DNA of 17,846 nucleotides from Temnopleurus reevesii (Eukaryota > Echinodermata > Echinoidea > Temnopleuroida > Temnopleuridae). The DNA lies in the NCBI GenBank assembly GCA_036244855.1, contig BQKZ01000365.1, positions 139,842 to 157,687 of the forward strand, written 5' to 3'. Shown here piece by piece: positions 1 to 9,086 of this stretch. The position numbers and the translations under genes are program-made. The notes under the pieces are model-generated. The model did not search any database, was not told where the DNA came from, and saw only the letters and a list, made by a program, of their open reading frames with translations. Position 1 is the stretch's first letter; the number at the start of each line of letters is the position of its first letter.

Positions 1-1970
1 AAAAAAAAAAACGTATTAGTTTTAGAAATCCTCTTCATCATGCATTTCAAAGACGAAAGGCGACGTGCGGGTTAGATGAAAACTAAAAAGGGAGGAGACT
101 TCAAAACAGAGTTTGCTAGAAATTAAATACAAATGAAAGGAGAGTTTAAAACGGTCGCTTACAGAACGATGAACAATTGCAAACGGTACTGTAATTGATG
201 TAAAGAAATCAACGCTTTCCCCGACAAACGAATAAAGACGAGTGCAGATATAAGTAATATACCTCAATAAAAGAGACAAATTGCATTGAATGGAGAGATA
301 GATTTCATCGATAGAATAGGGGGTAAAAGCGGCGCCCGGGTACCAATGGTTTGGGGTTTTAAGAAGCTGCACTAAAAGGACCTTCATCTCTGTTCTCTGA
401 CAGGATTTAGTCGGGGTGGCGCCGGGCTCCTGATCTTGAACAAAACACCTGATAGATCCGCGGATGGATATAAGGGACACAAGGCTTTGGAAGTCATTTA
501 GCCTCTCCAATCAAGACTATTCACATCAATAAAAATTGAAGAATTGTGTAAAGTGGTCAAAGTTGTCTTTCAAGATTTCATCAAAGCTTGTAAGATGTAA
601 AGGAAAGTGTCTATGGTTCTAATTCATACCCTGCGTTGATTCTATTTCCCAATCTTGCTAATTCTTCAATATAAATGAGAGTCTCCTATTTGTATTTTTA
701 GTGTGGAAGTAAAAGAAATGTTTCATGTCGGCTGCAATATCTTCATCATTTTTAGAGAGACATTCAACATTCTCAATTTATTATTACCCCATAAGAAATT
801 AATTCCAAACATTTATATCATTATCATTTGTATAAATAAAGATATCCATGAAGTAGATTATTTTGAATATAATCACTCACAAGTAATACTGATAGAAACA
901 TGGATATAAGACATTCACATCCGTTTTTTTAAAATACATTTGTGACATGACATTGAATTTTTTTTTGTGGTAGAAATATTTTGGAAAATTGTAAAGAAGA
1001 AAACCGTTTCAATACTTCTTTACATCGCAGCTATTAAACTCGGAACCCGCTTACTATAGGACCCAAACGCAAAGGATATTTGTACATTTCAAGACATTAC
1101 GTAAAGGGCATTGAATCAGGACACATTTGTTTTCTAAAAATAGATTTAACCTTTTTTTTACATTATAAAGTTTCAAGCTCCCTCGAAAGTAGGACTGCTA
1201 TGAACTTTATTATCCTCAAAAGGAGTGGTATAAACGTTTGGGGATCGATCGATCCGAACTGCACCTCATTGATCGGTTAAATCGCAACAAAAACTCACTC
1301 AATATCAGATCGATAGACGTAAACGATATTGGTCTTACATGAAGAGGGTCTGTAATTACATATGTGTCAACGAAAGCCATTGATAATGTTCTCTTAATCA
1401 TGTTGACTTAATCAAAAGGAGCATCATCATTCGGGGAAGGCAAACACCGAAGATTATGGAAATAGAAATGTGAGGAAGACCGAGCTGCAAAAAAAATCCG
1501 GATGTTCGTTTGACATCGCCATATGGGGCAGTTACACTTACAAGTTGATCCCATCCTGCATGCCAAACTGAAATATCTTAAATTCGATCTATGAACTATG
1601 AAATAAAGATTAATCTGATGTAATTGCAATCAATTAATTTGTATATAAAGTGACATTGATACAAATAACCTTCAGCCATTATATTTCAAACGGGATAGGA
1701 CAGTAAGGATTTCTATTTAGTTGATGCGGTTTGAGAGCAGGGTGGATCAGTTTGTTTGTTTAAGTGCCTTTTTTTCGGTGGAAAGTAATATGAAGCCACA
1801 ATAAACTGTTAAGACATCACACATTGTGTTTTTTTTTTTTTATTGTAATTCATTGTAATTCTAATTGCATCGTTTGTGTTATATAGACCGCAGACGTTGC
1901 ACAATTATAAACACCAATCGGTCTTAAATCGTAGCTCCCTAATTTCTGCAGTGTATAATAATGTATTGCA
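1..1970. other. No gene recognised
   Basis: AT-rich DNA starting with a short poly-A. The longest frame is on the minus strand, 510-22, 162 codons. It has no motif that I know, no splice or promoter context, and poor codon character outside a GC-richer patch at 320-440 (GGCGCCCGGGTACC, GGTGGCGCCGGGC). That patch may be a piece of an older insertion or exon, but I cannot identify it. Confidence 0.5.
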
Positions 1971-2125
1971 GGGCCCCGTAACATTAGGTTTTTTTTTTTG
2001 CTTAATCGTTACTTGATTTTGCGATCAATTGCAAACTTTAGGAAATGTTTTGCCATAGACTTGCGCTTGATATCAATCGCTAACCAGATTAGCAATTAAT
2101 CGCAAACCTTTATGTTACAGGGCCC
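1971..2125. mobile_element. MITE, GGGCC-TGTAACAT family
   Basis: The left end GGGCCCCGTAACATTAGG and right end ACCTTTATGTTACAGGGCCC are inverted repeats with small differences. The inside contains TTTTGCCATAGACTTGCGC and two CAATTGC/GCAATTAA blocks. The copy at 11611-11757 shares the ends and the ATAGACTT core. No target duplication is visible. Confidence 0.75.
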
Positions 2126-3267
2126 AGATGTGCCATTGAGCTGAACCATTATTCTTTTCTACATTGTTGTGGTGTAACCAAAATTGTAGAAATACAGAAT
2201 AGAGCTTTTATTTTATTTTGTTTTATTCATTTACTTATTTTTTATATATTATTTCAACAGAGTAGCCCATTCTAAAAAAGTTGATTTTTCGTGACGACTT
2301 CCAATCCCTAGAAAAGTTTAAATTTTGCGTTACGTACGTACATGTGTTTTATTCCATATACCGTTCATGTAACATTCATTTGATATTTTTCTAATTTTCT
2401 GCAATTATCCATAATCAGAGAGTTTACAAGAAACTTTCTTCATTTTTTCTCTTTTTAATATGAAGCAGATGGAACCTAAATTATTGGTAATCAATTGTGT
2501 TTGGGTTTCGGCAAGGCACCGCTGCAGGTTTAATTTCAAAATTATTTCATTTATCGCAAGCCTCCCCCTTCTTTCTCCTGCAAACACGATGATAACTACC
2601 TGTAGTCTACAGTGGTAATGATGATTTACATATAAAAAGGAACTAGAGCCGTCACTCCATAATAGTTTATGAGTGAAGAGAGAGAAAGAGATAAAAAAAA
2701 AAAAACTGCACCATGAGATGGCGCTATTCATCTCAACTTTCTTACAGGCATAACTATTTTCTCTTTTTAGGCAGGATTACTAATAAAATGCTAATTGTAT
2801 GTGTTCTGTGTACACAAAAGTTGTACTTGTCGTCCCGGAAGATTGCCGTGGGCTTACCTGACATAGGATCCAAGCATTGTACTTTAATTGTTATTAAACG
2901 ATTTCAGAAATTCCACGTTATTGCGTTCATTGGTATAGAAACGCGCATAAATTTGTATCTATTAATAAAACGGCCTTCTATATATTATATACGACAACCG
3001 TTGACTTTGCAAACATAGGTATCTTTACAAATTAGACATGAGGCAGATGGCATTATATGGCTCTACATTCCACGATGACCTGACGAGCAACAACAAAAAA
3101 AACTTAACAAATATTGAGCCCCCACCCCCGAGGAGCTGAAGGGCAACCAAGCAAAAACAAAAAGAGAGTCCTCAGCGAAAAAAAGAATGCACCACAACCA
3201 TCTACCCAAGGGCCCCGGGCTCCAATACCCCCATCCCCGTGAAGGGAAGCATGTTATTCAAATTATT
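2126..3267. other. No gene recognised
   Basis: A purine run at 2670-2705 (GAAGAGAGAGAAAGAG then A12) separates two frames of about 100 codons on opposite strands (2731-2405 and 2713-3018). Neither resembles a known protein, and both end by chance. Nothing else stands out. Confidence 0.5.
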
Positions 3268-3320
3268 TACTGCTACCCTACTACTAGTACTACTACCACT
3301 AACCCTACTTCTACTACTAA

Positions 3321-3360
<40 letters not shown>

Positions 3361-3382
3361 GCTACCCTACTCCTACTGCTAT

Positions 3383-3447
<65 letters not shown>

Positions 3448-3493
3448 ATATTACTACTACTACTACTACCACTGCTACCCTACTTCTACTGCT

Positions 3494-3555
<62 letters not shown>

Positions 3556-3680
3556 CCTACTGCTACGGCTACTACTACCACTACTTTTACTACTACTGCT
3601 ACCCTACTACTACTGCTACTACTGCTACTACTGCTTCGCTACTACCACTACTACTACTACTACAACTACTACTTGTACTG

Positions 3681-3735
<55 letters not shown>

Positions 3736-3830
3736 CACTATTACTTTTATCATCACTACTACTACTGCTACCCTACTGCTACTACTTTTACTCTTACTTC
3801 TTCTTCTTCTTCTACGTCTACTGCACTACT
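3268..3830. repeat. (TAC)n trinucleotide microsatellite, about 560 bp
   Basis: Long (TAC)n runs are interrupted by recurring GCTACCCTAC, TTCTACTGC and ACCACTAC variants, which suggest a higher-order repeat of roughly 60-130 bp. It ends in a short (TTC)n at 3797-3812. More TAC copies appear at 3965-3983 beyond a small insertion, so the tract was once longer. Frames made only of Tyr, Leu or Thr across it are artefacts. Confidence 0.97.
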
Positions 3831-3854
3831 TTTCATCAGGTAATGCTATCATCA

Positions 3855-3960
3855 CTCCGGAACCGCACAACATTTAGAAAGTTGGGGGCTGTGTATTACC
3901 ACTTTTACACACTCCCATAGACTGATAAAATGGGGATGCAGCCCCAGTTCCGCAGTTCCT
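3855..3960. repeat. Small foldback insertion within the TAC tract
   Basis: GGAACCGC and GTTGGGGGCTG on the left (3859-3895) are mirrored by CAGCCCCAGTTCCGCAGTTCC on the right (3939-3959), with uneven spacing. TAC repeats lie on both sides. It could be a decayed MITE. Confidence 0.4.
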
Positions 3961-4041
3961 GTTGTTACTACTACTATATGTACCACTACTATTTATACTA
4001 CTGTTAAGGCCACGTACTGCACTCTACATGACTTTCAGTCT

Positions 4042-4191
4042 TACAAAATTTTGCAAATAGTGAAACATGCTTTCATACATGTGTCATGGCGAGGTTTTTT
4101 GATACTTGAAACATGATGAACTATCAAGTATCAAGTACCTTGCCATGAGACGATGTAATATAGCGTGTTTCGGTATTTGTAAAATTTGCAA
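4042..4191. repeat. Inverted repeat, inner hairpin 1 of the 4007-4362 element
   Basis: The left arm at about 4042-4109 and right arm at about 4124-4191 pair imperfectly around a centre near 4116. Matching blocks include TCATGGCGAGGT with ACCTTGCCATGA, TTGATACTTGA with TCAAGTATCAA, and GAAACATGC with GCGTGTTTC. Confidence 0.85.
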
Positions 4192-4193
4192 AA

Positions 4194-4317
4194 GTCCCAG
4201 TCACATAGGACTCCGGAAGCAACACGATTCACCCGACTCGTTGTTCTGAGGCAGTTAACTGTGAATTAACAATGAGTCGGGGTGAATCGTGTTGCTTCCG
4301 GGGTCCTATGTGACCAG
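4194..4317. repeat. Inverted repeat, inner hairpin 2 of the 4007-4362 element
   Basis: The left arm (about 4196-4245, from AGTCACATAGGACTCCGG to GACTCGTTGTT) pairs almost perfectly with the right arm (about 4267-4315, from AACAATGAGTCGGGG to CCTATGTGAC). The stem is close to 48 bp and the loop about 21 bp. This is the strongest hairpin in the window and may be a younger foldback element nested in the older one. Confidence 0.92.
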
Positions 4318-4365
4318 GGCTAAAGGTTGTGCGACTAAAAATCTTGGAGTGTGCGGTGATCTTTA

Positions 4366-5111
4366 TGCCACACAAAAGACGCATCCAAACCAATGTATTA
4401 TCAATTATATCACAACACAATTTTATTTCAAAAACAAAGTGAACTATTCAATCCCAATTGAAAGCAACAAATCCAACCTGGAAACAACTGATACATCTAC
4501 TATGTGTATCTATAATACCCAACTAACATATCATGGTCCAATGGTTTCTAAATTCAAGTAAAAATGAATTACTTAATCTCAAACACACAAATTCCACAGT
4601 TTATGTAGCCTTTTGTCAAGGCCCTCGACTTTGGACTTCCCCCTCGACGTCGATATCAAAGAACAACAACAGCGCGAGTGAAGTGAGCGCCCCCTTTGCG
4701 ATAGCAACTTGGTTGACAAAAGATGAGAACGAAATGGCTCAATCAATGTTTATGAGAGGGACTACTGTTGGACTACTGTTGGCCTACTGTTGGCCTACGG
4801 CGTAGAGAGCCTCAACAAGAGGCTACAGTTTGTGTGGATAGGTGATGAAAATAATGTATAGCCTTGATACAGACAGATAATACTGGACAGAGTGCTTCCA
4901 AACTGCATACCAAGCACTATATCATGTATATTACATCTCAATTAAACCAATTCTATATTCACTTCAAAGGATCTGCAAGGTATTTTTTCAGATTCTAATG
5001 TAGGAAAACAAGATGAATGTGAGTATAATTCATCCGGACCTTCATTTTATTCTATTATTTGAGATTTAAAGAGGAAAAATTGTAAGTCAGCACTCCATAT
5101 TTCAATCAAAC
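4366..5111. other. No gene recognised
   Basis: Between two MITEs. A GC-richer patch at 4618-4725 (CTCGACGTCGATATC, GCGCGAGTGAAGTGAGCGCC) has two overlapping 90-codon frames without motifs. TTTTGTCAA at 4611 and TTGACAAAA at 4713 form a weak inverted pair. Confidence 0.5.
4758..4800. repeat. 11-bp tandem repeat, about four units
   Basis: GGACTACTGTT, GGACTACTGTT, GGCCTACTGTT and GGCCTACGGCG occur in a row. A perfect small hairpin AGCCTC-AACAA-GAGGCT follows at 4808-4824. Confidence 0.85.
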
Positions 5112-5128
5112 TTAGTTAAGCAGACTAT

Positions 5129-5293
5129 GGGGGTGTTGCTCAAAAGTTGCAATTGATCGCAAGTTGCAGTTGATCGGAACACGCCAATCAAAATCATTGT
5201 TTCATGCGCGCCTTTTTAAATGCGCATAACGTGCGCAAATTGAAATGCGCGTTACAATGTGCAGAGTTGCAGTTGATTTTGAACAACACCCCC
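5129..5293 (+). mobile_element. MITE, GGGGGTGTTG family, with 17-bp target duplication
   Basis: The ends are GGGGGTGTTGCTCAAAAG and GATTTTGAACAACACCCCC. The interior has TTGCAATTGATC and GTTGCAGTTGAT motifs and GCGC-rich palindromic pieces. It is flanked by perfect direct repeats TTAGTTAAGCAGACTAT at 5112-5128 and 5294-5310. A relative lies in SKP1 intron 1 (13381-13556) in reverse orientation. There is no coding capacity. Confidence 0.88.
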
Positions 5294-5310
5294 TTAGTTA
5301 AGCAGACTAT

Positions 5311-5885
5311 ATGGTGGAAGAAAATATTCACTTTTCTGTATGATTAGCCTTGCTCAATTGTGATTGAATTTCAAAGCTTAACAGATCAAATTTCCTACAC
5401 AATACAGCATGAAAATATCCCCATGACACTACGAAAAATTAAGCACAGACAGCATGGACAAAATATTCTTCTTCCCCCAAACTGACAAAAACCTTGTTCT
5501 CTACTTAAATGTCATTTGCAATTCGAACACATACAACAGCAGTAAATAGATCCTTCAACTTCTTTAAAAAACCAATTGTATCATGCACATGAAAAAAACC
5601 ATATAGGCCTAAATATTTCAAATATATATATGCATGTGTGTGCAATATAATCTGCCAATTCATTGTGCACCAAAATTACACAAATCAAAAAGAGTACTAA
5701 TCAGCATGCATGGATACATTGTAAGAACTCTGTAACATTAAAGTAAATTATATACCACTGTCTTCTTTCCAATAGAAACATTTTAAAGTACATGTTCATT
5801 CCTTAATATTGCTAAGTCAAATAAATTTCTGAATTTGACATGGGTGCTATTATTGATGGTGGTTTATTCTAGACCATGGGTCTAA
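5311..5885. other. No gene recognised
   Basis: AT-rich, no frame of note, no clear repeat apart from short TATATA and ATGCATG runs near 5622-5640. Confidence 0.5.
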
Positions 5886-5926
5886 TTGATAATATTGATA
5901 TTGATAATATTGATAATATTGAAGCA
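5886..5926. repeat. Short ATTGATAAT minisatellite
   Basis: About four imperfect units of ATTGATAAT or ATTGATATTGATAAT, about 38 bp upstream of the GGTGTT element. Confidence 0.8.
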
Positions 5927-5964
5927 TAGGTACGTTGAAAAAAAATCACTTTGGCACACTCATC

Positions 5965-6204
5965 GGGTGACTTCAAGTACGGTGTTGAACGCTGGTGTTG
6001 GTGTTGCAGCAAAACCAACACCAGCCTCAACACCAAACTTGAACTATGTCGGTGTTTGGGGTAGGCCTCGCAAGATTCTGACGTATTTCCGGTCGTTTCT
6101 GAATCACTTCTGTAACCTGACCAATGGTGTTGGAGCTCGGTTTACGGACCGTTTTGCTCTCTCAACACCAACACCAACACCGAACACCGTACTTCAAGTC
6201 ACCC
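5965..6204. mobile_element. 240-bp TIR element with GGTGTT-rich ends
   Basis: The ends are GGGTGACTTCAAGTACGGTG and CACCGTACTTCAAGTCACCC. Inverted identity runs 22 bp with one mismatch. Just inside lie GGTGTT/AACACC runs, and GCTGGTGTTGG (5991-6001) pairs perfectly with CCAACACCAGC (6015-6025). No target duplication is clear. An open frame of about 119 codons across it is a by-product of the repeats. Confidence 0.85.
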
Positions 6205-6406
6205 ACTGGAATGCTTTTAGTTGTACGCCCTCAAACATATTTTAGCATAAACTTAAACCATTATATAGTTTACACCATGTTTAAAAAAACGTCAAGAATT
6301 CAACACATTATGTTTGTTGGATGAAAGAAAAGAATTAAATAAAATATTTAGAATAAGCATGTACAAGACAGAGAGCATTATAAATAAAGAAGCTTGTATC
6401 ACACTA

Positions 6407-6831
6407 CTGTATAGCAGAAAATTATCACAGGTTTAATTTTCGCCCTTTCGCGGTGAAATGGCCGACCGTGAATTGTAGACCCGCCAAAATAATCCTTAAA
6501 AATTTGTAAGGAAAGTTAACATACGAGTACTTCACAAAGTGCATTTAGAATTGGCATGATAGCGCTATCAATGTTTCAATGACAAGTACATTTGAGTTTC
6601 TCATCATAATCTCTATATTATTTGGTCATTCCTTATAATTTTTCAGCATTTAATTAAAATTTCGTTTGTAGCAGTATTCCCTTTCTGTTTCTTAAAAAAT
6701 CTTTATTAGTTTGGTTGGTAGATTATACTTTTCTTCATGGATTATATTCGCAAATTCAATACCCCGCAGAAATGTTCATGAGCTAATCAACCGCAAAAAA
6801 TTAAAGACCGTGAAATTATCCCACTATACAG
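6407..6831. mobile_element. MITE with TA target sites, Tc1/mariner-like
   Basis: The left end CTGTATAGCAGAAAATTATC and right end AAATTATCCCACTATACAG are inverted repeats, continuing inward to AATTTTCGC near 6440 and GCAAAAAATTAAAG near 6795. TA flanks at 6405-6406 and 6832-6833. Its 425 bp carry no transposase. Assignment to Tc1/mariner rests only on the TA site and end sequence. Confidence 0.7.
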
Positions 6832-6833
6832 TA

Positions 6834-8504
6834 TTGGTTGATACAGGTATGAAACACATTTCAGAGTCAGACTCTACATGACCTGTGACAGGAATCCTTC
6901 AGGGGATTGACAATGTAATAAATGATGAAACAATTAATTTCAGAGAGATTATCCAAATATCGTGGGTTATGAGCAACCTAATAACTTTATTACATGGTGT
7001 ACATTAATAAGTCAACCTTAATGATGATGTAGTTTACATAGAATTTCTCTGAAGAGCCTTCTCACGTTGATGAAATTCAATAGCTTTGAAAAAGAATTTC
7101 ACCTTTTCCCCTTTTTCTAAATCAGATATCTATGTGTAAAAAAGAAGTTTACTCTGAATTGACATCTTATACTCCCATATTACACAAAACAGTATTCAAA
7201 CTGTCATTTAATAAAACTTAAATGTAAATTTAAATTTTGTATGACAGATCTGACGAATATGATGAAATTCAAAAGCTTTGACAAAAGAATTTTGCCCTTT
7301 CCCCCTTTTTTAATTATTTGTCAAAACAGAAAAGGTTTACTAGTATTCTAAAATGACATCTCAAACAGTATCCAAACAATTATTCAATTTTTCTCTTTAC
7401 TGTTTCCAAGTATTCCTAAACTTGATATAGCAGCTCTGACAAACATGGAATAAAATCAAGATTAAACATTCTTTGTAATGTGTGGATAAATGTTCAATGT
7501 ACTTTCACACAAAATGGTATGACATGTGAATTAATCATAGCAAAAAGAAATACAGAACATAAAAATTAGGTAGAGTAAACAAATACACATGCTTTTCACC
7601 AATAAGTCACTTTGTTTTGTTTGAATTATCGTGAATAATGCCAAGTTTGAACAACCAAAATTCTCAACGAAATCAGATTGAATATTTGCACTTAATTTCC
7701 TACTTCATATACACACCATCGTCAAGAATGTCTTTTCAAAACCCGGAACAATTGACTAGATATTAACACAGTATTAAGTTGCTTTCAATATACATGTATT
7801 ATGTACAATGCAGGCTACAATTAATTGACATACATGTATATCAATGCAGGAACGCATTCGGTTCGCCCATCTGTACTCACACTAACCATAGATTTTCAAA
7901 TGCCTAAAAAACGTCTTGCGCACCTCAAAAAAAGCTGCCGAAATACGAACAGGTGACACTACATTTAATTATGTGGGATGATATCTAGGGCCAAATCATC
8001 GTTTAATAACATTAAAAAAAGGGACTTGCGAAATATTGGCATCATGCAAGTCAAAAATTGGTGTGCCAGTGTTATTGTGAGAAGAAGTTTCATTGACAAT
8101 AACTTACAATTTTAAAATGACCTAGCTCAACCTTGAGCAAGATTTGAAAAAAAAATGCATGAAAGTACACCTGTCATATGAAGATATAGTGAAAACGGGC
8201 AGAATCAATATCTAAGTAGGAGGTGCACTAAAACTATTAGGCCAATCTTCTAAAAAAATTTGAAAGGTTCTTGGAAACTACTTGCAAGAATAATCTGAGG
8301 ATAGCCTAGGATTGAATATGATACAATGGTACTGACTGGATTTAAAATATTGTATGATTCAATGGTATTTCCATCTTTTTTGACCATTTTGCAGTGTCAC
8401 AAATGCACCGTTTTGAAAAAGTCATTCAAATGCAGGCATTTCTTTCATGTAGAAATTGCAAGTAGCTTATTAAACATGCATGTAATCACATATCAAGAGT
8501 ATGA
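6834..8504 (-). other. SKP1 downstream flank, 3' UTR extent unresolved
   Basis: This AT-rich stretch shows no credible gene on either strand. The SKP1 3' UTR must begin at 9050 and run to lower coordinates. By eye, the first minus-strand AATAAA downstream of the stop is at 6991-6986, about 2.06 kb away. An ATTAAA lies at 8558-8553, about 0.5 kb away, inside MITE remnants. I cannot choose between them. The diverged tandem repeat at 7060-7380 is listed separately. Confidence 0.35.
7060..7380. repeat. Diverged tandem repeat, unit about 190 bp
   Basis: GATGAAATTCAATAGCTTTG at 7069 recurs as GATGAAATTCAAAAGCTTTG at 7260. Both are followed by AAGAATTT, a CCTTTTCCCC-like stretch, then TTTACT, ATGACATCT or TTGACATCT, and CAGTATTCAAAC or CAGTATCCAAAC. 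A weaker third start, CTGACAAACATGGAATAAAA, is at 7436. Identity is perhaps 70-75%. Confidence 0.65.
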
Positions 8505-8923
8505 GGGTGTTGCTAGTAAGTTACAATCATCTGCAAAATTAACTTTGGCTTTTTTAATACAGTCTGCGCTTTGAAGAAGATGTGAATGTAAAAATGATTT
8601 CGATTGGCACATGTGAATGAACTACAGCTTGCCACTGATCGCAACTTTCTGATGGCACTTCCTTGTGGTACGATGGTGTTGCTAGCAAAATGCAATCTAA
8701 CTAAAAATCAACTGCAAATTGATTGCAGCTTGAAATGTGATTTCTGATTGGCTTATGTCTGTGCTTCTAAGCAGATGTGCATGAAGCAAGAATTTAGAAT
8801 TACTCATGCCGATCAACTGTACCGTACAGTTGATTGCAACAGATGTGCATAAAACAATAATTCAGAATTACTCATGCCGATCAACTGTACTGTACTCTTG
8901 ATTGCAACTTACTCTCAACAGCC
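8505..8923. mobile_element. Two degenerate adjacent copies of GTGTTG-type MITEs
   Basis: GGGTGTTGCTAGTAAGTTAC near 8505 and GCAACTTACTCTCAACAGCC ending 8923 are inverted ends. A second internal start, GGTGTTGCTAGC, lies at 8674. TTGATTGCA and GATCAACTG motifs recur as in the 5129 and 13381 copies. Part of the interior is a 68-bp tandem duplication. Exact element limits are uncertain. Confidence 0.6.
8773..8908. repeat. 68-bp tandem duplication, two units
   Basis: Units 8773-8840 and 8841-8908 both start AGATGTGCAT and end TTGATTGCAAC, with GAATTACTCATGCCGATCAA in the middle. The first unit contains a near-perfect palindrome, ATCAACTGTAC-C-GTACAGTTGAT (8812-8834). The second has lost one arm. 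Confidence 0.9.
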
Positions 8924-9050
8924 GTAAAGAATGGCAGATTTTTAAATGCGTTAGAGGGATGATATACAGTAGGGACTTATACATATAAACATGGTGCAAT
9001 TAATATGGTCTGCATAAATATATTGAAGTGATGCTTGATAACAAGGTGGT

Positions 9051-9086
9051 CTACTTCTCTTCGCACCAACTGTTCTCTTTCCTCAC
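9051..9086 (-). CDS. SKP1: SKP1 coding exon 4 (residues 152-162 and stop)
   Basis: Only 36 coding nt: GTG AGG AAA GAG AAC AGT TGG TGC GAA GAG AAG TAG, giving [11 protein letters not shown] and stop (human VRKENQWCEEK). The acceptor is ATCTGCAG|GTGAGG at 9087. This splits the last 11 residues from exon 3 by a 2.7-kb intron. The exon start itself resembles a donor (CAG|GTGAGG), because codon 1 is GTG after CAG. Confidence 0.96.
   Translation of the reverse strand: MRKENSWCEEK

Larger units (their letters stand above)
4007..4362. mobile_element. Double-hairpin MITE, Harbinger-like (TTA target duplication)
   Basis: Terminal inverted repeats of about 35-40 bp begin AGGCCACG at 4007, with GACTTTCAGTC at 4031-4040. 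They end at 4362 as GACTAAAAATCTTGGAGTG and GGTGATCT, flanked by TTA at 4004-4006 and 4363-4365. Between the ends are two separate large hairpins, 4042-4191 and 4194-4317. The terminal motif (AGGCCA, then TTTTTAGTC) is shared with the intron 3 element at 9758 and 10239. A 3-bp TTA duplication with GGCC-like ends fits PIF/Harbinger, but there is no transposase to confirm it. Confidence 0.75.

Noticed and set aside
22..510. 162-codon minus-strand frame
   Set aside because: No domain, motif, splice context or promoter is recognisable. Only a GC-richer patch inside it is noteworthy, so I did not call a gene.
3187..3843. 218-codon plus-strand frame rich in Thr, Leu and Tyr
   Set aside because: It is a translation of the (TAC)n microsatellite. 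All three frames stay open for the same reason.
4611..4721. TTTTGTCAA / TTGACAAAA as transposon ends
   Set aside because: The match is only 9 bp and does not extend on either side.
5886..6324. 119- and 66-codon plus-strand frames
   Set aside because: They cross the inverted ends of the GGTGTT element and the ATTGATAAT repeat. There is no protein similarity.
8812..8834. Palindrome as an operator or regulatory protein site
   Set aside because: It lies inside a duplicated MITE remnant and is broken in the sister unit, so a regulatory role has no support.
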